Notes: generated from the sequence alone by a model not told the origin. A stretch of DNA of 49,401 nt from Desulfohalovibrio reitneri (GCF_000711295.1 NZ_JOMJ01000001.1:1-49401); one strand, 5' to 3'. Positions 1 through 8,252 are shown, numbered from the stretch's first letter. Program-made: numbers and translations.

Positions 1-955
1 GTGACCAGCTCGTCCTCCTGCTCGTAGCGGATGGCCTCGGTGGGACACACCTTGGCGCAGACCCCGCACTTGCCCTTGGTGAAGCGGATGCAGAAATCCG
101 GGTCGATGGAAGCCTTCTTGGGTATGGCCTGGGGAAGGGATGTTGATGGCCGTGGTGGTGCCCACGCCCTCCGTTGAAATAGTCCGCGGACTTCTTGCTG
201 GGGCACTTCTCCATGCACAGCCCGCAGCCGGTGCAGGCCTCCCAGTCCACGTAGGTGGCCTTGCGGCGGATGGTGGCCGTGTAGTTGCCCACGTACCCGC
301 TCAGCTCGTCGATCTCCGAGGAGGCGTAGAGGGTGATGTTGGGGTGCTGGGAGACGTCCACCATCTTGGGGCCGAGGATGCAGCTGGAGCAGTCCACCGT
401 GGGGAAGGTCTTGTCCAGCTTGGCCATCTGCCGCCGATGGTGGACTGCTTCTCCACCAAAACGACTCCAGGCCGCCGTTGGCGCAGTCCAGCGCCGCCTG
501 GATGCCGGCCACGCCGCCGACCACCATGACACCGCTTGTTGACCTCGAAGCTCTTGGGGGTCAGCGGGCGGTCGTAGCGCAGCTTGGAAACGGCCATGGA
601 CACCAGGTCCAGCGCCTTGCGCGTGTTGGCTTCCTTGTCCTTGCCGATCCAGGAGACGTGCTCGCGGATGTTGGCCATCTCGAACATGTAGCGGTTCAGA
701 CCCGCCCGCTCCACCGTGCGGCGGAAGGTGGGCTCCGTGCATGCGCGGGGTGCAGGAGGCCACCACCACGCCGTCGAGGCCGTGGTCGCGGATGGCCTCG
801 ATGATGCCTTCCTGCCCCTGCTCCGCGCAGGCGTACATGGTGTCCGAGGCGAAGGCCACGTCCGGCAGGGACAGGGCCTGCTCGGCCACCGACCCCACGT
901 CCACGTTGCCGGCTATGTTGCTGCCGCAGTGGCAGACGAAAACGCCGATTCGCAT
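1..955 (-). CDS. hdrA: HdrA-like FAD/iron-sulfur subunit of heterodisulfide reductase, partial and frameshifted
   Basis: HdrA-type subunits carry FAD and several [4Fe-4S] clusters and bifurcate or confurcate electrons in cytoplasmic Hdr complexes. The ATG at 955 gives MRIGVFVCHCGSNIAG, the typical HdrA N-terminus with two cysteines. Reading on across frames gives SCTPRMH, then RAGLNRYMFEMANIREHVSW, then a nucleotide-binding stretch (VMVVGG.AGIQAALDCANGG, VEKQSTIGGRMAKLDKTFP, VDCSSCILGPKM). Ferredoxin-like motifs CTGCGLCMEKCP and CGVCAKVCP follow. The gene leaves the window at position 1. The frame breaks about seven times, near 737, 530, 465, 441, 171 and twice near 140; most are one base too many or too few in short homopolymers. 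I think sequence error at a contig end is likelier than a dead gene. It follows hdrB by 25 bases in the same operon. Family assignment is secure; integrity is not. Confidence 0.85.
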   Translation of the reverse strand, partial: MRIGVFVCHCGSNIAGNVDVGSVAEQALSLPDVAFASDTMYACAEQGQEGIIEAIRDHGLDGVVVASCTPRMHGAHLPPHGGAGGSEPLHVRDGQHPRARLLDRQGQGSQHAQGAGPGVHGRFQAALRPPADPQELRGQQAVSWWSAAWPASRRRWTAPTAAWSRFGGEAVHHRRQMAKLDKTFPTVDCSSCILGPKMVDVSQHPNITLYASSEIDELSGYVGNYTATIRRKATYVDWEACTGCGLCMEKCPSKKSADYFNGGRGHHHGHQHPFPRPYPRRLPSTRISASASPRASAGSAPRCVPPRPSATSRRTSWS

Positions 956-980
956 GATTTCTCCGTTTCCCCGCCACGCC

Positions 981-1872
981 TCAGGAGGCGGCTTCGGCGG
1001 TCTTCCGTTCGGCTTCGCGCAGCGCGAGGCCGGGGTTCACGCACAGCTTGTTCAGGCCCAGGCTGGACTCGTCCAGGCCAAGGGCCAGACCGATGAGCTG
1101 GGTGTAGTAGAAAACGGGCATCTCGTGCTGGCTCTTGGTGGCCGCGTTGATCTGCCCCTGCCGCAGGTCCAGGTTCATCTGGCACAGCGGGCAGGCCGTG
1201 ACCATGGCCATGGCCTGGTTGGCCTCGGCCAAGTCCAAAAGCTTGCCGAAAGACGCGCCACCACGTCCTTGCGGGCCACGCCGAAGGAGGCGCCGCAGCA
1301 CTCCACCTTCAGCGGAAGGGAGCGACCTCCGCGCCGATGGCCTCCATGAGCCGGTCCATGGCCACCGGGTTCTCGTGGTCGTCGAACTCCATGACCTCGG
1401 GCGGACGGTTCATGATGCAGCCGTAGTAGGGGGCCACCCGCAGGCCGCTTAAGGGGCGCACCACCCGCTCGGCCAGCTTCTCCGGCCCCACGTCCTCGAT
1501 GAGCGCCTGCAGCACGGACTTGACCCGCACCGTGTTGCCCACCGGCTCGTCCAGCAGGCTGTTCACCCGGCGCATGAACTCCTCATCGCCCATCCGGTGC
1601 ACGGCCGTCTTGAGGTTGGTCAGGCAGCTGGGGCAGGGGGTGATGACCGTGTCCAGGCCCATCTTCTCCACCAACCCCAGGTTGCGCGCCGCCAGGGCGC
1701 AGGACAGGGTGTGGTCCACGGTGTGCGCCGGAGTGGAGCCGCAGCAGCTCCAGTCCGGAATGTCCACCAGATTCACGTCAAGGGCCTCGCAGATGGCCCG
1801 GGTGGACTGCTCGTACTCCATGGAGGTGCCGAGGCCGGAACAGCCGGGGTAGTAGGCGTAGGCGGGGCTCAC
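981..1872 (-). CDS. hdrB: HdrB-like subunit with two CCG domains, frameshifted twice
   Basis: HdrB holds the noncubane [4Fe-4S] clusters that reduce a disulfide in Hdr complexes. The start is a GTG at 1872 that overlaps the hdrC stop (GTGA), with AAGGAGG upstream. Two cysteine-rich CCG repeats are visible. The first has YYPGCSG, DWSCCGSTPAH and TPCPSCLTN; the second has YYGCIMNRP, VECCGASFG and TACPLCQMNL. The second repeat is read only after correcting two single-base gaps, near 1318 (expected CCC, present CC) and near 1248 (expected GGG, present GG). Both are homopolymer shortenings, so sequence error is plausible. With these corrected the protein is about 297 residues, normal for HdrB. The gene sits between hdrC and hdrA. 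Confidence 0.88.
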
Positions 1873-2426
1873 TTGGAGGCCTCCTTGTAGCGCTGGAAGA
1901 TCCGGGCCACGGCCTCGCGGCCCTGGATGCGGGACGGAGTGAGGTGCAGCTTGCCCTTGGGCAGGATGCGCGGGCCGAGCTCGGCGTCCGTCCAGACCTT
2001 GCCGGTCTTGGCGATGTACGAGGTCAAAAGGCCCATTTCGTACACCCGGCCGTGCTTGGCCACCGATTCCAGGAAGCTGTCCCAGAATACCTTCACGCCG
2101 CGCTCGGTGGCGTACCCCTCGCGCCGGGCCATGTGGCGCAACACGTCCACGATCCGCGCCACGTCGATGCCGTTGGGGCAGCGCGTGGTGCAGGACTCGC
2201 ACGTGGCGCACAGCCACACCGAGTGGCTGGACAAGATCTGGTCCTTCTGCCCGGCCTGCAACAACCGCATCATCCGGCTCACCGGAATGTCGAAGGCGAA
2301 GGTGTACGGACAGCCAGCCGTGCAGTTGCCGCACTGATAGCACAACCGCACCCGCTGCCCGCTCTCCTCCTCGACCTGGCTGATGAACTCGTCATCGCGG
2401 GAATTGGAAAGATCGAGTATTTCCAT
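1869..2426 (-). CDS. hdrC: HdrC-like iron-sulfur subunit of heterodisulfide reductase
   Basis: HdrC is the small ferredoxin-like subunit that passes electrons between HdrA and HdrB. The 185-residue protein, starting MEILDLSNSRDD at 2426, has two [4Fe-4S] motifs: CYQCGNCTAGCP near residues 30-41 and CATCESCTTRCP near residues 75-86. This gives the usual two-cluster arrangement for HdrC. An open frame continues upstream to 2558 but has no family resemblance, so I use the internal ATG. It is the first gene of hdrC-hdrB-hdrA and overlaps hdrB by four bases, which suggests translational coupling. It is intact, unlike the two genes after it. In Desulfovibrio such clusters often pair with flavin oxidoreductase genes, which may lie outside this window. 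Confidence 0.92.
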   Translation of the reverse strand: MEILDLSNSRDDEFISQVEEESGQRVRLCYQCGNCTAGCPYTFAFDIPVSRMMRLLQAGQKDQILSSHSVWLCATCESCTTRCPNGIDVARIVDVLRHMARREGYATERGVKVFWDSFLESVAKHGRVYEMGLLTSYIAKTGKVWTDAELGPRILPKGKLHLTPSRIQGREAVARIFQRYKEASK

Positions 2427-2864
2427 GGAGTCGGTTCTTTGTTGAAGGTTATGTACAGGTCGCCGAGGCGGCCGGTAGTCCAAGGAGCGGTTACGTCCGT
2501 TAGCTCCCCCGGGAATCGCGGAAGGCCGTCCTCGGCGGTCGGTTCCGCTTGCCGCCATGAGGCGCGGCGCAAGGCCAAATGGAGGGGGGCCGTGATGCTC
2601 AATGGGAGAGGCAGTATTATTTGGTGTCTTTGCCGCCCGCTGTCAATGGCAGCCGCACAGCCATTTTCCCAGTGATCGCGGAATACAAGGCGCGTATGGC
2701 AGTCATGGCGAAGCGTGGTGGAGACTGGTCCGGTATCCGTGGATTTTCGTGAGCGGAGGCAAGCGGGATGGTCGTGAGGACGTGCGTGTGGGATTTTCGA
2801 GGTTCTCGAAAGATGGTCGTGATTTCGAAGCGGAAATGTTTTTTGATCTTTTCGGGAAGGCCGC
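2427..2864. other. Divergent intergenic region between hdrC and the MobA-HD gene
   Basis: This 438-base stretch must hold the promoters of the hdr operon (leftward) and of the MobA-HD gene (rightward). I could not identify convincing -35/-10 pairs or an operator. An 88-codon open frame (2602-2868) overlaps the next start by ATGA, but it has no recognisable domain and I do not call it. Confidence 0.5.
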
Positions 2865-4004
2865 ATGACGGAGATGCACGCGATCATACCCGCAGCCGGG
2901 CATTCCTCCCGTATGAGCGGGTTCAAACCGCTCTTGCCCCTTGGTGATGAAGTCGTGGTGGAGCGGCTGATTCGGCTGCTGCGCGATGTCGGGGCGCGGC
3001 GGATCGTGGTGGTCTGTGGTCATCGCGCCGGGGAGTTGGAGCCGGTCGTGCGGGAGTCCGGCGGCGAGGCTGTGCGCAACCCGAAGTGGGAAAGCGGCAT
3101 GTTCTCCTCGGTGCTGGCAGGACTGCAAGCCCTGGAGGGGGAGGAGGGGCATTTCTTTCTGTTGCCCGTGGACGTGATGCTTGTCCGGCGTGACACGTTG
3201 CAACGTTTGGCAAAAGCCCGGACAAAGCTGTGCGAATCCGTACTGCATCCGATTTTCCAGGGACGCAGGGGACATCCGCCCCTCATCCCGTTGTCATTGC
3301 GCGACGACATTATGAAGTGGAGCGGCGGGAACGGACTGGCCGGCTACTTTGCCCAGCGGGAGCGGCAGGCGGTGGAGATTCAGGTGGCTGACGAGCGCGT
3401 GCGCCTCGACGTGGATACCGGCGAGAACTACGCTAAGGCCTTGGACCTTTTGACCTGGGAGGACACGCCCAGTCGGGCCGAGTGCCTGGCGCTACTGGAC
3501 ATAACCCCGGGCGTGACGGACATGGGACGCAGGCACAGCCGTGCCGTGGCGAGGTTCGCCTTGCGCATGGCCGAAGCGCTCAACGTCGTCCGGGGGGTGG
3601 AGAATCAACTTGACGTGCGGCTGGTGGAAGCGGCCGGTCTGCTGCACGACATCGCCAAGGGGCTGCCCGATCACGAGCGGGCGGGTGGGGCCATGCTGGC
3701 GGACATGGGGTATCCCTGCGTGGGAGCGGTGACGGCGGAACATCGTGACGTTGATCCGCCAGAGGAAAGGCCGTTGGCTGAGCGGGAAGTCGTCTTTCTG
3801 GCTGACAAACTGGTTCAGGGGGACAGGCTGGTGCCGGTGCGGCGGCGTTTTCAATCCAAGATGGAGCAGCAAGCGGACGACCCCGAAGAGGTGGAGGCCA
3901 TCAAAGGGAGGATGGAGCGTGCCCTGCGGGTTCAAGAATTGGTGGAGGATGAGTTGGGCGGGTCGGTGGAACGCGTCGCAGGGAAGGGCGACCCCCCTGG
4001 CTGA
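2865..4004 (+). CDS. MobA-like nucleotidyltransferase fused to an HD-domain phosphohydrolase
   Basis: The 379-residue protein has two parts. Residues 1-190 resemble MobA/MocA-type NTP transferases: IIPAAGHSSRMSGFKPLLPL is the nucleotide-binding loop, followed by GMFSSVLAGLQAL and LLPVDVMLVRRDTL with the metal-binding Asp, and GRRGHPPLIP. Residues 215-340 carry an HD domain: H in RRHSRAVARFAL, the HD pair in AAGLLHDIAKGL, AEHRD and LADKLVQGDR. MocA-like enzymes attach CMP (or another nucleotide) to molybdopterin; HD domains hydrolyse phosphate esters. A role in molybdenum cofactor maturation or turnover is inferred from the family only. The gene runs convergently into cooC with 11 bases between stops, and stands alone. 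Confidence 0.8.
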   Translation: MTEMHAIIPAAGHSSRMSGFKPLLPLGDEVVVERLIRLLRDVGARRIVVVCGHRAGELEPVVRESGGEAVRNPKWESGMFSSVLAGLQALEGEEGHFFLLPVDVMLVRRDTLQRLAKARTKLCESVLHPIFQGRRGHPPLIPLSLRDDIMKWSGGNGLAGYFAQRERQAVEIQVADERVRLDVDTGENYAKALDLLTWEDTPSRAECLALLDITPGVTDMGRRHSRAVARFALRMAEALNVVRGVENQLDVRLVEAAGLLHDIAKGLPDHERAGGAMLADMGYPCVGAVTAEHRDVDPPEERPLAEREVVFLADKLVQGDRLVPVRRRFQSKMEQQADDPEEVEAIKGRMERALRVQELVEDELGGSVERVAGKGDPPG

Positions 4005-4015
4005 TCTGCTCTCAT

Positions 4016-4789
4016 TCAGGATAAGGAGCGCAGCACCTCGGCGCAGGCCGCGTCAATGGCCGCCTGTTCTTCCAGCCCCAAAACGGACGGGGAATGGAGT
4101 TGCCGCGCTTGCAGGCTTTCCAGGCGGGGGAGGCTCGCGGCCAGGGGGGGAAGGTGGTCGATGGCGGGCAGGTCCGCGTTTCCATGGTGGCGATTAAGGA
4201 AAAGGGCGCGTCGGCTCAAGCCCATCTCCTCAGCCAGGCGTGAGATATTGGCGGCCGTTTCCAGGCCACGCCGCGAAGGCTCGCTGACCACCACCAGGCC
4301 ATCCACGCTTTGGATGGTGCCACGGCCCAGGTGTTCCACCCCGGCCTCCAGATCCACCAGCACGGTTTCTCCGCGTTGCAGCAGCAGATGAGCCAGCAAC
4401 GCTTTGAGCAGCGAGTTGGCCGCGCAGGCGCAGCCTCCGCCCGCTCCGGCCACCGTGCCCATGACCAGCAGCCGCTTCCACCCGGGCGTCACACCGTCCT
4501 CAACGGAGCCTCCCAGGGGGAGGTCAACGCCCAGTTCTTCGGGCAGGTCGCCGACTTCCGGGTTGAGGTTGAGGTAGCCGGACCCGATTCGCTGGCGCAC
4601 CAGATCCTCGCGGGTGACCAGCGGTTTCGGCAGGTCCTCGGGGGCCAGGCCGGAGGCCGCGCCCAGGGAGAGGGCCGTGTCGGCGTCCACCATCCAGACG
4701 GTGTGCCCTTGCCTGGCCAAATAATCGGCCAGCCAGGTCGTGAAGGTGGTCTTGCCCACGCCGCCTTTGCCGGCAACGGCCAGCTTCAT
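4016..4789 (-). CDS. cooC: CooC-type nickel-insertion ATPase for carbon monoxide dehydrogenase
   Basis: CooC is a MinD/SIMIBI-class dimeric ATPase that helps load nickel into the C-cluster of CooS. The ATG at 4789 has GGAGG upstream and begins MKLAVAGKGGVGKTTFTTWL, a deviant Walker A loop with the signature lysine. DADTALSLG, VLVDLEAGVEHLGRGT (switch/Walker B) and VVSEPSRRGLET follow. GAGGGCACAANSLLKALL contains the CxC pair (near residue 120) that binds nickel or zinc at the dimer interface in characterised CooC. Length 257 is normal. It follows cooS by 77 bases, but a strong terminator hairpin lies between them, so cooC is probably made at lower level than cooS. Confidence 0.93.
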   Translation of the reverse strand: MKLAVAGKGGVGKTTFTTWLADYLARQGHTVWMVDADTALSLGAASGLAPEDLPKPLVTREDLVRQRIGSGYLNLNPEVGDLPEELGVDLPLGGSVEDGVTPGWKRLLVMGTVAGAGGGCACAANSLLKALLAHLLLQRGETVLVDLEAGVEHLGRGTIQSVDGLVVVSEPSRRGLETAANISRLAEEMGLSRRALFLNRHHGNADLPAIDHLPPLAASLPRLESLQARQLHSPSVLGLEEQAAIDAACAEVLRSLS

Positions 4790-4811
4790 GCCGTCCTCCC
4801 CAAAACTTCCT

Positions 4812-4847
4812 GGAAGAAAAGGGGACCGGCCACGTCGGCCGGTCCCC
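4812..4847 (-). terminator. Intrinsic terminator between cooS and cooC
   Basis: GGGGACCGGCC at 4821-4831 pairs perfectly with GGCCGGTCCCC at 4837-4847 around a five-base loop. Read on the minus strand, the stem is followed by TTTTCTTCC, so it fits an intrinsic terminator at the end of cooS. The cooC Shine-Dalgarno starts about 15 bases further on. Partial read-through would set the cooS:cooC ratio. Confidence 0.8.
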
Positions 4848-4866
4848 ACAGCCTGTATCCCGTCGT

Positions 4867-6756
4867 CTAGGGGGTCAGTCCGAGACCCTCGCGTTTGTCC
4901 TTGATGCGCGCGTCGATGAGGTCGGCCGCCTTGAAGGGGTCCGGCTCAACGCCGAAGCACGCGCCCACGAGATCGTCCAACCCTTCCAGGGCCAGATTGG
5001 TGATCATCTCGCTGCCGGTGATGTGCGGCGGCAGACCCAGGTGGGTATAAATGCCGCTGGCCACGGCGTAGAGCCCGATGGCCGCGGCCTTTTCCGAATA
5101 CCATTCCGGGGCGCTGGCGGCCACGGGCAGTTGGGAGATGTCCACGCCCAGGGCCTTGGCCAGCACGGCGCAGAGGTGGATGATGCGGGCGTTGTCCACG
5201 CAGCTGCCCACGTGCAGCACAGGCGGGATGCCCAGTTTGCGGCAGACTGCCGCCAACCCTTCGCCTGCCTGGTCCGCCGCCTCCGGCACCATCAGTCCGG
5301 CCTTGCCCATGGCCACGGTGGCGCAGCCCGTGACCACCACCAGCACGTCGCGTTTGATGAGCTCCCGCGCCAGGTTGGTGTGCACGTGGTCGTGCTTCAG
5401 GCGCGGGTTGTTGCAGCCAACGATGCCCACCACGCCGCGCACCGCGCCGTCCTTGACCGCCTCGACCAGAGGTTCGGGAGAGCCGCCCAGTGCGCCGAGG
5501 ATTGCCTCGTTGGAGAAGCCGGTCATGAGGTCCACCGGCTCGTCGGGAATCTCCACCCGGTTGGGGTCTCGTTTGGCGTAGGCCTCAATGGCCATGTCCA
5601 GGACCCCTCTGGCGCTTTGCAGTGCGTTGTCGTGGCGGAAGTCGATGTGGGTCGCCCCGGGGAAGTGCGCTTTGTTCGATGTGGAGATGAATGCGGTCTG
5701 GTAGCAGTCCGCAATGCCCACCAGGGAGGGCATGATGCACTGGTAGTCCACCACGATGGCGTCCACAGCCCCGGTCACCAGCGCCAGCTCCGTCATCAGA
5801 TGGTTGCCGGCCATGGGCACGCCCTTGCGCATGAGCAGTTCGTTGCCGGTGCAGCACAGCCCGGCCACGTTGATGCCCTGGGCTCCCGCAGCCTTGGCTT
5901 TGTCGATGTATTCCTGGTCGCGCGCCATTGCCAGCACCATTTCGGAGACGATGGGGCTGTGGCCGTGCACCAGCAGGTTGACCTGGTCCTCCTTGAGCAC
6001 GCCCAGGTTGACCTTGGAGCGGCTGGGAGAAGGGGTGCCGAAAACGATGTCCGAAATCTCGGTGGCGATCATGGAGCCGCCCCAGCCGTCGGTCAGGGAA
6101 ACCCTCGCGGCGTGCAGGCAGATGCTGGCCGGGTCGCAGTCCACACCCATGTGGGTGCGGTGCATCATCTCCACTACGTCGCGGTCGATGCCCCGGGGGG
6201 GGATGCCAAGTTTTTCCCAGACCTGTTTGCGCTGTTCGGGAACGCGGCTCATGAAGGAAAGCGAGTCCGTGGCGAAGCCGAAGTCCTGCACGAAGGTTTC
6301 GGCCAACTCCCGGGCCAGTTCCTGGTCGTTCTTGCCGTCCGGGTCGAGCCCGGCCTCGGCGGCCACGGCGCGTAGCTTCTCGGGCTCTCGTACGGCGTAG
6401 TCCGTGGTTTCTCCCTTGCCTATGGCCAGAAGGGTTTCCACCAGGTCGCGGCCATGGTCCGAGTGGGAGGCCGCGCCCGCGGCCACGAAACGGCCGAAGT
6501 TGCGGGCCACGGTCAGGTCGGCGTCCGCGCCGCACACGCCCCGTTCGCGCCTGCCCCTGCCAGGAGTCAGCCGACAGGGGCCCATGACGCACTTCTTGCA
6601 AGTCAGTCCCTGCTCGCAAAATTTGCAGGCCGGGATCTGTTCGTCGAGCCTGTCCCAGACGGTCTCCACCCCGTCCTTGCGCGCCTTTTTGATCATTTGC
6701 TGGGCGTCTTTCCAGATGCTCAGTTCTTCCGGAGCGGCTGGTTTCTTCTCGGCCAT
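4867..6756 (-). CDS. cooS: Anaerobic Ni-Fe carbon monoxide dehydrogenase catalytic subunit
   Basis: CooS oxidises CO to CO2 at a Ni-Fe-S C-cluster and passes electrons through B and D clusters. The chosen ATG (6756, MAEKKPAAPE) lies seven bases after GGAGG and gives 629 residues, the usual size. N-terminal cysteines: C44-x2-C47, then T52, C53, C56, C61 (ACKFC, GLTCKKC, MGPCR). C-cluster ligand motifs are all present: VHGHSP, LCCTGNE, DYQCIMP, VGCNNP, TGCATV, GSCVDN. The residue equivalent to C47 of Carboxydothermus CODH-II is Thr here, so a CX2C pair remains, the arrangement linked with a [2Fe-2S] D-cluster in D. vulgaris CODH (from memory of the family). No cooF or coo hydrogenase genes are adjacent. 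Confidence 0.97.
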   Translation of the reverse strand: MAEKKPAAPEELSIWKDAQQMIKKARKDGVETVWDRLDEQIPACKFCEQGLTCKKCVMGPCRLTPGRGRRERGVCGADADLTVARNFGRFVAAGAASHSDHGRDLVETLLAIGKGETTDYAVREPEKLRAVAAEAGLDPDGKNDQELARELAETFVQDFGFATDSLSFMSRVPEQRKQVWEKLGIPPRGIDRDVVEMMHRTHMGVDCDPASICLHAARVSLTDGWGGSMIATEISDIVFGTPSPSRSKVNLGVLKEDQVNLLVHGHSPIVSEMVLAMARDQEYIDKAKAAGAQGINVAGLCCTGNELLMRKGVPMAGNHLMTELALVTGAVDAIVVDYQCIMPSLVGIADCYQTAFISTSNKAHFPGATHIDFRHDNALQSARGVLDMAIEAYAKRDPNRVEIPDEPVDLMTGFSNEAILGALGGSPEPLVEAVKDGAVRGVVGIVGCNNPRLKHDHVHTNLARELIKRDVLVVVTGCATVAMGKAGLMVPEAADQAGEGLAAVCRKLGIPPVLHVGSCVDNARIIHLCAVLAKALGVDISQLPVAASAPEWYSEKAAAIGLYAVASGIYTHLGLPPHITGSEMITNLALEGLDDLVGACFGVEPDPFKAADLIDARIKDKREGLGLTP

Positions 6757-6864
6757 TCCCATACCTCCCGAGTCTATTGGTATGTCGATCCCGGCCGGAC
6801 ACCGGGCATCCCCTCGCATACCAGTGTTCTTAGGAATCTAGTAGCACCGTCGCCTCCTGGTGTC

Positions 6865-6880
6865 TGTCGGTTGCCCGACA
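6865..6880 (-). promoter_or_regulatory. Predicted CooA-binding site upstream of cooS
   Basis: TGTCG (6865-6869), six bases, CGACA (6876-6880) is a perfect inverted repeat matching the known CooA target form TGTC(A/G)-N6-CGACA. It lies 109 bases upstream of the cooS start, between cooA and cooS. On the minus strand a TACTAG element (about 6838-6843) lies about 32 bases from the site centre, a plausible -10 for class II activation. Confidence 0.8.
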
Positions 6881-6895
6881 AAAATGAAACCAGGG

Positions 6896-7555
6896 TTAGA
6901 GATCGTTGGCGGTCCGTTCCAGCGCGTCCACGTCCGGCACCAGATAGACGCCGCGTCCATGGCGGCGAATCCAGCCTTCGCGCTCCAGCCGGGAAAGGGT
7001 TTCGGACACGGATTGCCTGCTCGACCCGACGATGGAGGCGAGTTGTTGCGTGGTCAGGTCGAAGCGAACCAGCACGCCGTCATCCGAGGGCGTGCCCTGG
7101 TTGCGGGCGGCGTAGACCACGAATTCCGCCACACGGCGGGGGATGTCCTTGAAGGCCAGCGAATTGATGATGGAGAAGGTGGACTTGAGGATGTCGCCCA
7201 GCACCAGGACCATGGTGCGGGGGAGGTGGGGGTGGTCCTGCAAGAGGATCTTGAAGCGGTTGGTGTCCACCAGCCACAGTGTCAACGGCTCCAGCGCCAC
7301 CACATGGGCCCGGGTGTGGGTGGTGTACACATCCCCCGGCTCCAGAAAGCAGAGGGTGAATTCCTTGTCGTCATAGGCCAGGAATACCCGGGCCCGGCCG
7401 GAGGCCACCACAAAGACGCTGTTGTGGTGGGAGTGGGGGGAGGAGATCACCTGCCCGGCGAGGAAGGAGCGGCTGGTTAACTCCCGCCGCAAGCCTTCGA
7501 ACTCGGGCCGGGCGAGTTCGTCCAGGAGGTTGATGTCCATCAACCGGCTTTTCAT
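6896..7555 (-). CDS. cooA: CooA-like CO-sensing heme transcription factor of the CRP/FNR family
   Basis: CooA binds CO at a heme and then activates coo genes. The protein is 219 residues from the ATG at 7555 (GGGGAGG upstream). It has a cNMP-binding-type beta roll (SVFVVASGRARVFLAY, FTLCFLEPGDVYTTHTRAH), a long dimerisation helix (RTMVLVLGDILKSTFSIINS) and a C-terminal winged HTH (TTQQLASIVGSSRQSVSETL, REGWIRRHGRGVYL). The His in YTTHTR aligns with the Rhodospirillum CooA heme ligand His77. The Cys75 position is Thr, as in other CooA proteins without the cysteine switch. Location directly upstream of a CooA-type operator and cooS strongly supports the call over a generic CRP/FNR protein. Confidence 0.9.
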   Translation of the reverse strand: MKSRLMDINLLDELARPEFEGLRRELTSRSFLAGQVISSPHSHHNSVFVVASGRARVFLAYDDKEFTLCFLEPGDVYTTHTRAHVVALEPLTLWLVDTNRFKILLQDHPHLPRTMVLVLGDILKSTFSIINSLAFKDIPRRVAEFVVYAARNQGTPSDDGVLVRFDLTTQQLASIVGSSRQSVSETLSRLEREGWIRRHGRGVYLVPDVDALERTANDL

Positions 7556-7716
7556 CCGGGCCTCCCCATGGATAGTGACCGCGTGATTCTCCGCGGCGGG
7601 CTGTTTTTTTCTAGCACCGGGGCGATTGAGCGGCAAGGCGAGGGGTGAATGGGACACGGGCCTGCTATTGAAAATAACGATTTGTTCTATAGATGTATCC
7701 AGGGTAGCAGAACAAT

Positions 7717-8217
7717 ATGGAGCATCGCGGCCTCGGTACGTCCCATGGCACCATCCCGGAAATCCTGTTCCGTTCGGCGGCCTCACCCTGGACCTGCAGA
7801 TTGATTCGTCTCGGTCTGGCCGGGATGTTTTTTGCCGCCGGTGTGTTGAAAATGGCCGACGTGGGCGGATTCACCGAAACCATCCGTGCCTTTGGCATGG
7901 TTCCCTGGTCACTCGCCCCGGTTCTGGCTGTGGCGCTGCCCGTGCTGGAAGTGGCCTCCGGAGTGGGGTTGGCCCTGAATTATCGCTGGGCGCATTTCCT
8001 GGCCGCTGGAATGCTTCTTGTTTTCATGGCCGTGCTGTTGCGGGCAAAGACCCTGGGGCTGGACATCGACTGCGGCTGTTACGGCCCCTCTGACCCCGAG
8101 GCTGAAGCATTCGCCTCCATCGATTCCTCGCTGTACCGGGACGCATTCATGCTGGCTGCCCTGGGGCTGGTCTGGTGGCGGCGCCGGGCATTTGGGGAAG
8201 GCGCCCGTTCCTCGTGA
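7717..8217 (+). CDS. MauE/DoxX-like four-helix membrane protein
   Basis: The 166-residue protein has four likely membrane helices (about residues 29-46, 65-85, 91-107, 142-155). It resembles the MauE/DoxX family: LIRLGLAGMFFAAGVLKMAD at the first helix, then ETIRAFGMVPWSLAPVLAV, and a DIDCGCYGPSD motif near residue 115. MauE-type proteins are linked to disulfide or redox maturation in the periplasm; the CGC motif fits this, but the reaction here is unknown. The start at 7717 has only a weak ribosome site. The next gene, 35 bases downstream on the same strand, encodes a rhodanese lipoprotein, so the two probably act together in sulfur or thiol chemistry at the membrane. It is divergent from cooA. 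Confidence 0.75.
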   Translation: MEHRGLGTSHGTIPEILFRSAASPWTCRLIRLGLAGMFFAAGVLKMADVGGFTETIRAFGMVPWSLAPVLAVALPVLEVASGVGLALNYRWAHFLAAGMLLVFMAVLLRAKTLGLDIDCGCYGPSDPEAEAFASIDSSLYRDAFMLAALGLVWWRRRAFGEGARSS

Positions 8218-8252
8218 AAACCATTCTGTAATTCGCAACCACAGGAGAAGAC

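Noticed and set aside
2602-2868. 88-codon open frame before the MobA-HD gene, overlapping its start by ATGA
   Set aside because: No recognisable domain, odd composition and no ribosome site; the overlap may be chance.
5023-6375. Long open frame opposite cooS; similar ones lie opposite the transposase, typA, livK and the BCCT gene
   Set aside because: High GC gives long antisense frames; the proteins have no domain-like sequence and the sense genes are certain.
6841-6895. Possible leaderless small gene in the cooA-cooS gap
   Set aside because: The bases are explained by the CooA site and promoter.
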